This document shows positions 54,123 through 61,784 of a DNA stretch of 64,000 nucleotides, one piece after another (position 1 is the first letter of the stretch; every line of letters begins with the position of its first letter). The position numbers and the translations under genes are program-made. The DNA is taken from assembly GCF_011397115.1 (NCBI RefSeq), contig NZ_AP022822.1, positions 1 through 64,000 on the forward strand, written 5' to 3'. This stretch comes from Enterococcus saigonensis. Its GTDB lineage: Bacteria; Bacillota; Bacilli; Lactobacillales; Enterococcaceae. The notes under the pieces are model-generated. The model was given only the letters and a program-made list of their open reading frames with translations, did not search any database and was not told where the DNA came from.

Positions 54123-54234
54123 TTTTGCTTATAAAAAGGCAAATCCAGTCTGAAATATTTGTAACCGCTTATCATTTCAAAAAAATAGCAATGTATCGTA
54201 TCCTTTTTATATGGAAGAAAAAGGAGGGACACAC

Positions 54235-55125
54235 ATGCAAGAACCTAACTTAAAAGATCCACGTTTGATTTATTCTAGTAAAACAGCTGCTGATAATCAA
54301 AAGACGCCTGCTACGCAAAAGAATATGCCTGAAAAACCCGACTGTGGTGAAGAAAGCTATGTTGGACATGCCCGCTTATTGAATCGTCGCGTTTTAATTA
54401 CAGGTGCAGACTCAGGTATCGGGCGTGCAGCCGCGATTGCTTACGCACGTGAGGGAGCAGATATTGCGCTGCATTTTCTCCCTGGGGAAGAAAAAGATGC
54501 TGAAGAAGTTGTTTCCTATGTCAAAAAAGCTGGGCGAAAAATCACCTTACTGCCATATGATTTGCGGGATAAAAATGCTCCAGCAAAAATTATTGCAAAA
54601 GCTGTGGCCGACCTGGGAGGATTAGATACTTTGGTTTTAAATGCGGCACAGCAAATCTACGAAAAAGATATTGAAAAAATGCCAATGCAACAAGTTTATG
54701 ATACGTTTCAAGTGAATATTATTTCGATGTTTGCTATCGTGCAAGCGGCGCTACCGCATTTAAAAGCTGGTAGTGCCATTATCACCACCACTTCGGTTCA
54801 AGCATTTGACCCAAGTCCACATTTAATGGATTATGCAGCGACGAAAGCGGCGATTGCAAGTTTTACTGTTAGTTTAGCTAAGCAATTAGCCAAAAAAGGG
54901 ATTCGTGTAAATGGTGTAGCTCCTGGACCTATTTGGACCCCGCTACAATTAGACGAAGGTCAACCTCAAGAAGATTTACCAGATTTTGGGGATGATAGCT
55001 TGTTGGAAAGACCTGGCCAGCCAGTAGAACTTGCGCCTGTCTATGTCTTTTTAGCTTCAAATGAAGCCAGTTATGTGACAGCCCAAATTTATGGTGTCAC
55101 AGGTGGCCAAGCCATCAATTTATAA
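54235..55125 (+). CDS. Short-chain dehydrogenase/reductase (YhdF/YgfF-like)
   Basis: 296 aa. Cofactor loop TGADSGIGRAAA near residue 65, NAAQQIYEKD, the active-site Ser in TTTSVQAFDP and Tyr/Lys in MDYAATKAAI, and GVAPGPIWTPL. The N-terminal ~45-residue extension (PNLKDPRLIY and EKPDCGEESY) is typical of the stress-linked, glucose-1-dehydrogenase-like group. ATG 54235 follows AAAGGAGGG; the frame extends upstream to 54211. Substrate unknown. Confidence 0.9.
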   Translation: MQEPNLKDPRLIYSSKTAADNQKTPATQKNMPEKPDCGEESYVGHARLLNRRVLITGADSGIGRAAAIAYAREGADIALHFLPGEEKDAEEVVSYVKKAGRKITLLPYDLRDKNAPAKIIAKAVADLGGLDTLVLNAAQQIYEKDIEKMPMQQVYDTFQVNIISMFAIVQAALPHLKAGSAIITTTSVQAFDPSPHLMDYAATKAAIASFTVSLAKQLAKKGIRVNGVAPGPIWTPLQLDEGQPQEDLPDFGDDSLLERPGQPVELAPVYVFLASNEASYVTAQIYGVTGGQAINL

Positions 55126-55137
55126 ACGAGTAACAAA

Positions 55138-55168
55138 TGAGCAGTCTTACTAGACTGCTCATTTTTTT
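55138..55168 (+). terminator. Intrinsic terminator of the SDR gene
   Basis: TGAGCAGTCT-TACT-AGACTGCTCA followed by T7. Confidence 0.95.
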
Positions 55169-55312
55169 CTAAAATAAAAAATAGATTGCAGAAAAAAGAT
55201 GAAAATAAGCCGTTTTGTTTTTAAAATTTCTCAGAAGACGGTATGCTAATAGTAGGAAAAGAAATGCAATTATTTAAATGCAACATAAATTTTAAGGAAA
55301 GAAGTGAGTAGA

Positions 55313-55558
55313 ATGGGTTTAATTTGGTCATTAATCGTTGGTGGTGTCATTGGGGCAATCGCAGGAGCGATTACAAATAAAGGTGGTTCAATGGGAATTA
55401 TTGCAAATATTGTAGCAGGTTTGGTAGGTTCTGCCCTTGGGCAATCTATTTTGGGAAATTGGGGGCCTTCTTTAGCCGGTATGGCAATTATTCCTTCTAT
55501 TGTTGGCGCAGTGATCTTAGTGGCAGTTGTATCATTCTTTTTTGGTAGAAAAGCCTAA
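55313..55558 (+). CDS. GlsB/YeaQ/YmgE-family small membrane protein
   Basis: 81 aa with three membrane helices and Gly-rich packing (LIWSLIVGGVIGAIAGAIT, then NIVAGLVGSALGQSILG). This family is linked to general stress responses (transglycosylase-associated proteins). ATG 55313 fits family starts; GTG 55304 with GGA five bases upstream is an alternative. Neighbouring the stress-type SDR, it may belong to a stress regulon. Confidence 0.88.
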   Translation: MGLIWSLIVGGVIGAIAGAITNKGGSMGIIANIVAGLVGSALGQSILGNWGPSLAGMAIIPSIVGAVILVAVVSFFFGRKA

Positions 55559-55929
55559 AGTGAAAAAGCTTCATAATAAAGTTAACATAAAGTTAACGCA
55601 TTTTTACTTTTTGTCAGTTTGTGTCGCGCGGATTGAAATTTTAAGTTTATCTTAAGGCCAGACTGCTAGTATTTTTTTGTTAACTGCGTTTTCTTTTGTT
55701 ATAAACCGGAGGCAATACCGCCTTTAATTGCTTTTAAATTGGATGAGAACAGCTTTTTAGAAGCAGCCTTTATGCAGAAATAATAAGAAGCAGTTGGGAA
55801 TCTCCTCCCAGTTGCTTCTTATTTGTGTTGATGTGGTTTGGTTTTATAAGCGGATGTTTTGACGATAAAAATATTTAAGAATAGACTCATGAAGTACTAC
55901 CAAATAAGCAAGATTGGGAGATGATCGTT
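55559..55929. other. Non-coding spacer with terminator-like hairpin
   Basis: GTTAAC occurs twice near 55580-55600. AATAAGAAGC...GCTTCTTATT (55781-55823), with an inner GGGA/TCCC pair, forms a strong imperfect hairpin. No gene is supported, though the hairpin could end a short unseen RNA. Confidence 0.45.
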
Positions 55930-56637
55930 ATGATCAAAAAAGTAATTATTGGTGGTTTTGCGGCAGTTTCATTGAGTCTATTATTAGCAGGTTGCGGCAC
56001 AACTAAAACAGATTCAAGCCAACAAAAAGCAGATGAAAGTACGGCAATGAGTTCAAGTACTTCAATGTCTAGTGCAGCTAAGATGCAATATCAAGCTGGT
56101 GAAATTATTGGAAATTATAATAGTGATGATAAAAAAGTTCTTGGCGCAACACGTCCAGGTGAAACAGTAGAATTCAAAGTTCCGGTTTCTGACAAAGAAG
56201 AATACTTACACTTTGCCTTTATGCATGCAGCTTCAGGTGAAAAAGGATGGTATTTTGCACCAAAATCTGAAGATGGTATTTCATTAAATAAAGATACCTT
56301 TAAAGATAATATGACAATGGATATTACTAAAGATGTCGCATTGTTTGCTGCACCAAATGAAACAACCGCTATGATGGTTTCAAAAGATGACGGTTCCTTG
56401 AAATATGGGGATAGCGACAAATTTATGCAAGCAACAGTAGCATTGAAAGATGATATGTATGTTGTAACTATTAAAAACATTTCTGCAGGAGACATGGAAA
56501 CACCATTTTCATCTGGTGTATGGGGAGTAACAGATACCAAAGAAAAAGGTTTTGACCACATGGCTTCAAAAGAATTGTCTACGCTCGCAACATCTGGACA
56601 CCGTGATGATTTGTACAAAAAAGTTTCTGATAAATAA
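55930..56637 (+). CDS. Predicted lipoprotein of unknown function
   Basis: 235 aa. Signal peptide IKKVIIGGFAAVSLSLLLAG with Cys of lipobox LAGC at about residue 22, then a Ser/Thr-rich linker to residue 50. The exposed domain includes GATRPGETVEFKVPVSDKEE and HFAFMHAASGEKGWYFAPK, resembling the spondin-domain-like or DUF-type lipoproteins of lactic acid bacteria. The start at 55930 is set by GGGAG at 55916-55920. Stand-alone gene with its own terminator. Confidence 0.8.
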   Translation: MIKKVIIGGFAAVSLSLLLAGCGTTKTDSSQQKADESTAMSSSTSMSSAAKMQYQAGEIIGNYNSDDKKVLGATRPGETVEFKVPVSDKEEYLHFAFMHAASGEKGWYFAPKSEDGISLNKDTFKDNMTMDITKDVALFAAPNETTAMMVSKDDGSLKYGDSDKFMQATVALKDDMYVVTIKNISAGDMETPFSSGVWGVTDTKEKGFDHMASKELSTLATSGHRDDLYKKVSDK

Positions 56638-56676
56638 TTTGTTCAAGTTCATTAATGGAAAAATGAAATAAAAAGT

Positions 56677-56716
56677 AAAAAATGACCTCGTGTGTTAAAC
56701 CGAGGTCATTTTTTTT
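56677..56716. terminator. Bidirectional terminator
   Basis: AAAAAATGACCTCG and CGAGGTCATTTTTT around a 10-base loop. It serves the lipoprotein gene (+) and the converging GH13 gene (-), whose stop codon lies at its edge. Confidence 0.93.
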
Positions 56717-58334
56717 AATGTAATTTAACAACAAAAGTTTCGTATGGACGCAGTGTTAATTGCTCTAATTTACAATACGTAGAAGGATAGTTTGTGATAA
56801 TTGTTTGTTTTGCTGTATAAGGCAGAGAAAGTGTTTGCTCTGAAGCAGAAAAATTGGCACAAATCAGCCAAGTTTCACCTTGATAGCTGCGCGTATACGC
56901 AAAAATAGTCTCAGCGGTATTCAGTAAATGATAATCGCCCCAGACAATTAATGGCTGCTCTTTTCTTAAGCGGATTAGCTTTTGGTACGTATAAAAAATA
57001 GAGTTTTTGTCTTGCAAGCACGCTGCGGCATTAATGGTAGTGTAATTGGGGTTAATAGGATACCACGGGGTTACGTTTGCAGTGGTAAATCCCGCATGTT
57101 GCGCTGCGCTCCACTGCATTGGAGTACGCGCATTATCTCGTCCCTTGGTATTAATTGCCTGCCAAATTTTTGCTGTTTTGGTGTTGTTTGCTCGTTCTTT
57201 TGTATAGTAGTTTATACTTTCAATATCGTCTAATTGCTTGATGTCACTTACTTCTTGGTTGGTCATCCCCAGTTCTTCCCCTTGGTAAATAAAAGGTGTT
57301 CCTTTCATCATGTGAAGCAAAATTGCCAGCATTTTACTACTTTCAACCGGATAGCAGTCGGGATTGCCCCATCGAGATAAAATTCGAGGCTGATCGTGAT
57401 TGCTCCAAAATAAACTATTCCATGCTGTGGCAGGCAATTGGGTTTGCCAGCGGGATAAAACGGTTTTTAGTTCGCTTACGTCGAGTTTTTTCAAATTCCA
57501 TTTTGAAGTTTGTGGAACCTCATCCAGTGCCATATGCTGAAATTGAAAAACCATCGACAATTCTTTGCGATTAGGATCAGTGTACAAAGGGGCGGTTAAT
57601 GGGGTGACGCTCCCTGTTTCTCCAATCGTGACGACATCTTTTTCTGCTAAAACTTCACGATACATTTCTTGTAAATAAGGATGTAGCAAAGGACCATCGC
57701 CAATAATTTTTTGATCAGGTATTTTGCCGATTAATTCAATCACATCCAAACGAAAGCCGCCAACTCCTTTTTGCAGCCAAAAATTCATGATTTGCCAAAC
57801 TTCTTTTCTAACCGCAGGATTTTCCCAATTTAAATCCGGTTGCTCTTTTGCAAATAAATGAAAATAATATTCTTTTCTTTCAGGAACGTATTCCCAGGCA
57901 GAACCTCCAAAAAAAGAATTTAAGTCATTGGGTAAACCTTTTTTATCAGAGCGAAAAATATAATAGTCTTTGTAATGTGGATCTCCTGCCAAAGCTTTTT
58001 TAAACCAAGGATGCTCACTGGAAGTATGATTGACCACTAAGTCCATGATGATCTTAATGCCCATGTTATTAGCTGCTGTAATTAATTCTTCCATATCTTC
58101 CATCGTCCCAAATTCTGGCATAATAGCGCAGTAATCACTCACGTCATAACCGTTGTCGACATTGGGTGAAGCAAAAACGGGTGAGAGCCAAATCGCATCG
58201 ATACCCAATTCTTTTAAATAAGGTAAGCGCGCGGTAATCCCGTTAAGATCGCCAATGCCATCATGATTACTGTCTTGAAAACTGCGGGGATAAATTTGAT
58301 AAAAAACACTTTGTTGCCACCATTTTGAAGTCAT
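56715..58334 (-). CDS. GH13 alpha-glucosidase (oligo-1,6-glucosidase type)
   Basis: 539 aa cytoplasmic enzyme that releases glucose from isomalto- or malto-oligosaccharides. N-terminus KWWQQSVFYQIYPRSFQDSN, region I DLVVNHTSSEHPW, nucleophile Asp in GGFRLDVIELI, acid/base Glu in VTIGETGSVTP and the conserved SNHDQPRILSRWG. Complete domain C. It is divergent from the ABC sugar importer; a shared operator-like sequence on both sides suggests joint control. Trehalose-6-phosphate hydrolase is less likely because no PTS gene is near. Confidence 0.92.
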   Translation of the reverse strand: MTSKWWQQSVFYQIYPRSFQDSNHDGIGDLNGITARLPYLKELGIDAIWLSPVFASPNVDNGYDVSDYCAIMPEFGTMEDMEELITAANNMGIKIIMDLVVNHTSSEHPWFKKALAGDPHYKDYYIFRSDKKGLPNDLNSFFGGSAWEYVPERKEYYFHLFAKEQPDLNWENPAVRKEVWQIMNFWLQKGVGGFRLDVIELIGKIPDQKIIGDGPLLHPYLQEMYREVLAEKDVVTIGETGSVTPLTAPLYTDPNRKELSMVFQFQHMALDEVPQTSKWNLKKLDVSELKTVLSRWQTQLPATAWNSLFWSNHDQPRILSRWGNPDCYPVESSKMLAILLHMMKGTPFIYQGEELGMTNQEVSDIKQLDDIESINYYTKERANNTKTAKIWQAINTKGRDNARTPMQWSAAQHAGFTTANVTPWYPINPNYTTINAAACLQDKNSIFYTYQKLIRLRKEQPLIVWGDYHLLNTAETIFAYTRSYQGETWLICANFSASEQTLSLPYTAKQTIITNYPSTYCKLEQLTLRPYETFVVKLH

Positions 58335-58366
58335 TATAAAACTCCTTCCAAATAAATATAAATTTA

Positions 58367-58380
58367 GTGAAACGTTTTTC
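58367..58380 (-). promoter_or_regulatory. LacI-type operator candidate for the GH13 gene
   Basis: Reads GAAAAACGTTTCAC on the minus strand, sharing AAACGTTTCAC with the site at 58575, about 200 bases away. Located about 35-45 bases upstream of the GH13 start. Confidence 0.6.
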
Positions 58381-58536
58381 TTGTTTGGTGAAATATTTTC
58401 AGCTAAATTTTAACATGAAAAAGTTTAAAAGGTGTAAATTTATTAAAATATTGTCATTTAACTTTTGATAAATGCTTATTTAAAGCCGTTTATAAGCGTA
58501 TTAGAAAGTTTTTTTATAGAAAAATGTAGAAAACGG

Positions 58537-58584
58537 TTGCAAATTAAACGATGGCGTTATATACTCTGATCGTAGAAACGTTTC
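58537..58584 (+). promoter_or_regulatory. Promoter and LacI-type operator of the second sugar ABC operon
   Basis: TTGCAA (58537-58542), 17-base spacer, TATACT (58560-58565). GAAACGTTTC (58575-58584), a perfect CG-centred palindrome, lies at or just past the expected start point. This is typical of LacI/GalR-family operators. The cognate regulator is not in the window. Confidence 0.75.
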
Positions 58585-58612
58585 ACCAAAAATGAAATAC
58601 GGAGGAAGAAAG

Positions 58613-59863
58613 ATGAAGATTTCGAAAAAGCTTTGTTTATTGGGTGTAACAGCAGCAATGACTTTGGGTGTTCTAGCAGGCTGTGGGTCAGGTTCAGGCG
58701 GAAATTCTGCTAAAGATGACAAAGTCTTAAATATTTGGGGCATGGGAGAAGAAGTGAAGCAATTATCTAAAATGACAGATAAATTCACTGATGAAACTGG
58801 AATTGAAGTAAAAATACAGTCGATTCCATGGTCAAATGCCCATGACAAATTGTTAACAGCCGTTGCTTCTAAAAGTGGCCCAGATGTTTTACAAATGGGA
58901 ACAACTTGGATGCCGGAATTCCAAAAAGCTGGCGCTCTAGCAGATATGAGCAAGTACATTGAAAAATACGATAACTTAAAAGCTGAAAACTTCTATCATG
59001 GTTCTGTTGAAACAACAAAATTTGACGACAAATATTACGGCATTCCGTGGGCAGCTGAGACCCGCGTACTATTCTACCGTACCGATGTTTTAGAAAAAGT
59101 TGGTTACAAGGAAGCACCAAAAACGTGGGAAGAATTAGAAGATGCGGCTAAAAAATTAGCAGCTCGTGGGGATGATAAATACGGCATTAACGTCGATAGT
59201 AAAGAACAAACATTAGGCTTTATGTTCGCCCGTCAAAATGGTTCACCGTTATTAGAAGATGGCAAACCTGTTTTTAATCAAAAACCTTTTGTTGACGCTG
59301 TTTCTTACTTGAATGACTTTATCCAAAAAGGCTACTCACCAAAAGAAGATTTAGGTTTAGATGTATCGCAAACATTCTCTGGTGATGATGCTATGGTACC
59401 AATGTTTATCAGTGGTCCTTGGATGGCAAAAACAGTGAAAGATACAGTGAAAGATGTAGAGGGTAAATGGGCAATCGCGACATTACCGAAAAAAGAAAAT
59501 AACACTTCTTCAATGGGTGGTTCAAACTTAACAATTTTTGAATACTCTAAGAAAAAAGATGATGCAGCGAAATTCATCGAATTTATGGCACGTCCTGAAA
59601 ATCAATTAGAATGGATGAAATTAACAGATGCCCTACCAACAGCTTTAAAAGCTTGGGAAGATGAATCTTTAAAATCTGATCCAGTTTACAGCGTCTTTAA
59701 TGAACAATTGCAAAACTCTGAACCAATGCCTTTAATTCCTGAATTTGAAGAAATCGCGCAAAACTACTTGAAACACTTCGAACAAATCTATCTTGGTGGC
59801 GCCGACGTTCAAAAAGAAATGGACGCTTTCAATCAAGAATCAGAAGCTACTTTAAACAAATAA
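58613..59863 (+). CDS. Carbohydrate ABC transporter, substrate-binding lipoprotein
   Basis: 416 aa. Signal peptide with lipobox LAGC at about residue 25 and family-1 solute-binding features (KVLNIWGMGEEVKQLSKM, GPDVLQMGTTWMPEFQ, GPWMAKTVKDTVKD). ATG 58613 follows GGAGGAAG; the upstream in-frame ATG at 58592 includes that ribosome site in its codons and is rejected. A strong hairpin follows before the permease gene. The GH3 enzyme in the operon suggests a beta-glucoside. Confidence 0.93.
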   Translation: MKISKKLCLLGVTAAMTLGVLAGCGSGSGGNSAKDDKVLNIWGMGEEVKQLSKMTDKFTDETGIEVKIQSIPWSNAHDKLLTAVASKSGPDVLQMGTTWMPEFQKAGALADMSKYIEKYDNLKAENFYHGSVETTKFDDKYYGIPWAAETRVLFYRTDVLEKVGYKEAPKTWEELEDAAKKLAARGDDKYGINVDSKEQTLGFMFARQNGSPLLEDGKPVFNQKPFVDAVSYLNDFIQKGYSPKEDLGLDVSQTFSGDDAMVPMFISGPWMAKTVKDTVKDVEGKWAIATLPKKENNTSSMGGSNLTIFEYSKKKDDAAKFIEFMARPENQLEWMKLTDALPTALKAWEDESLKSDPVYSVFNEQLQNSEPMPLIPEFEEIAQNYLKHFEQIYLGGADVQKEMDAFNQESEATLNK

Positions 59864-59920
59864 GTGTGGTGTAAAAATTTAACATCTAAAAAGAGTTAAA
59901 TTGTGTCCACCAATTTTCTA

Positions 59921-59965
59921 GGAGTGGTCCAAAAGTCCAGTTTGGACTTTTAACCACTCCTTCCT
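59921..59965 (+). terminator. Intercistronic hairpin between binding-protein and permease genes
   Basis: GGAGTGG...CCACTCC with inner AAAAGTCCA/TGGACTTTT, then TTCCTTTTG. A leaky terminator or 3' stabiliser would give more binding protein than permease. Confidence 0.75.
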
Positions 59966-60014
59966 TTTGTCAATTAATCCAATTTACAAAATTATTTTGA
60001 AGGAGGCGCTTCCA

Positions 60015-60908
60015 TTGCGAAAAGCCAAAACCACCAAAGCACCTTATCTTTTCATTGCTCCAGCCCTGATTTTACTTTTGCTATTTTCTATTATTCCTAT
60101 TTTTGTTGCATTTTTTATTAGTTTTACTGATATGAGTCTTGTTGGGCTCGCCGACTGGTCACAAATTAAATTTGTTGCATTTAAAAACTATCAGGATATT
60201 GTTTTGGATCCTATTTTTCTAAAGAGTATAAAAAATACGCTTTTTTACGTGGTATTTGGGGTACCGGTTGTTATCGCATTGTCGATGGGACTGGCCTTAA
60301 TGATTAATTTTGGGAAAAATAAAATCTTTTCTGCTTTTCGGATGATTTTTTATACACCAGCCATTACCAACGTGGTAGCGGTGGCAGTTGTTTTTGCGTA
60401 TTTATATAATCCAAGTTTTGGTTTCTTGAATTATTTGCTATCTCTGTTACACATTGATGCAGTTCCATGGTTAACTAATCCGGTTATGGCAAAAGTTTCT
60501 TTGATTATTCTAGGTGTTTGGCGGGCAGTTGGTGCCAATATGTTGATTTTCTTAGCTGCTATTCAAGGAATTCCCAAAGAATTGTATGAAGCGGCTTCGT
60601 TAGACGGCGCTTCTAAACGGCAGCAAATGTGGTACATTACGATTCCATCTTTACGTTTTTCAACGTTCTTTGTCACCGTGACAACTTTAATTGGTTGGTT
60701 GCAGTTCTTCGAAGAACCATTTGTTTTAACCAATGGTGGACCGCTAGATTCAACGACTTCTGTTGCCTTATTTATTTACCGCAACGGGTTCCAATTAAGT
60801 AAGTTCGGCTATGCCGCAGCAGGTTCATTCATTTTATTTGCGGCAATCATTATCGTGACATTGCTACAATTTAGAATGCAACGCAAAAATGCAGAAAATC
60901 AATTATAA
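60015..60908 (+). CDS. Carbohydrate ABC transporter permease (MalF type)
   Basis: 297 aa, six membrane helices, EAA loop EAASLDGASKRQQMWYITIP. TTG 60015 is set by AAGGAGG 9 bases upstream; the frame runs back to 59967 through the spacer. The next permease follows after 15 bases. No ATPase is encoded, so a shared one is presumed. Confidence 0.93.
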   Translation: MRKAKTTKAPYLFIAPALILLLLFSIIPIFVAFFISFTDMSLVGLADWSQIKFVAFKNYQDIVLDPIFLKSIKNTLFYVVFGVPVVIALSMGLALMINFGKNKIFSAFRMIFYTPAITNVVAVAVVFAYLYNPSFGFLNYLLSLLHIDAVPWLTNPVMAKVSLIILGVWRAVGANMLIFLAAIQGIPKELYEAASLDGASKRQQMWYITIPSLRFSTFFVTVTTLIGWLQFFEEPFVLTNGGPLDSTTSVALFIYRNGFQLSKFGYAAAGSFILFAAIIIVTLLQFRMQRKNAENQL

Positions 60909-60923
60909 GTGAGGTAATCAGAG

Positions 60924-61754
60924 ATGACAAAAGAAATGCAAAGTAACCGTCGTGCCAAAATTGCAATCGGGATTGCCTTAGCCATTGGTGCGATTATTTG
61001 GATGATTCCTTTTGTATGGATGATCCTTTCTTCTTTTAAAACAGATGCGGAAATTATGCAGTTTCCTCCGAAAATTTTACCCGAACATTTTTCTATGGAT
61101 AACTTCAAAGAGTTATTTGGCGCTTTTAACTTTATCGTATATTTGAAAAATACGTTAATCGTTGTAGCCTTTTCGTTTTTAGGAATGTTCTTTAATGCGA
61201 TGGCAGGATTTGGTTTTGCCAAATATAACTTTAAAGGGCGCGAACCTTTGTTTTACTTAGTTTTGGCTACTATGATGATTCCTGGTCAAGTAACCATGAT
61301 TCCGGTCTACCTAATTATGAACTCTTTAAAATTAACCAATACTATGGCAGGGATTATTTTGCCGGGGTTGGTGGGAGCGTATGGTATTTTCTTATTCCGT
61401 CAATTTGCTTCAGCTATTTCAAATGAACTTTTAGAAGCTGCTCGCTTAGATGGCGCAAGTGAATGGTATATCTTCACCAGAATTGTGTTACCTATTTCCA
61501 AACCTGTTTTGGCAGTCCAAGGAATCGCCACATTTATCGGTGGTTGGAATTCATTCTTATGGCCATTAATTATGGCAAACGACGAAAAATATTATACCTT
61601 ATCAGTTGGTTTGCAATTACTAAAAGGGCAATATGCCAATAATTACTCCCTACAAATGGCCGGTTCAACTTTCATGGTTGTCCCAATTTTAATCATCTTC
61701 ATGTTCTTACAAAAATATATCTTGGAAGGCTACAACGTTTCAGGAAATAAATAA
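60924..61754 (+). CDS. Carbohydrate ABC transporter permease (MalG type)
   Basis: 276 aa with six membrane helices. WMIPFVWMILSSFKTDAEI at the start and a full EAA loop, EAARLDGASEWYIFTRIVLP, at about residue 172. The intact loop here has Ser-Glu after DGA, useful for judging the broken permease at 23684. It precedes the GH3 gene by 30 bases. Confidence 0.94.
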   Translation: MTKEMQSNRRAKIAIGIALAIGAIIWMIPFVWMILSSFKTDAEIMQFPPKILPEHFSMDNFKELFGAFNFIVYLKNTLIVVAFSFLGMFFNAMAGFGFAKYNFKGREPLFYLVLATMMIPGQVTMIPVYLIMNSLKLTNTMAGIILPGLVGAYGIFLFRQFASAISNELLEAARLDGASEWYIFTRIVLPISKPVLAVQGIATFIGGWNSFLWPLIMANDEKYYTLSVGLQLLKGQYANNYSLQMAGSTFMVVPILIIFMFLQKYILEGYNVSGNK

Positions 61755-61784
61755 AAAATGCACCAGCTAAAGGAGGATGCAGCA

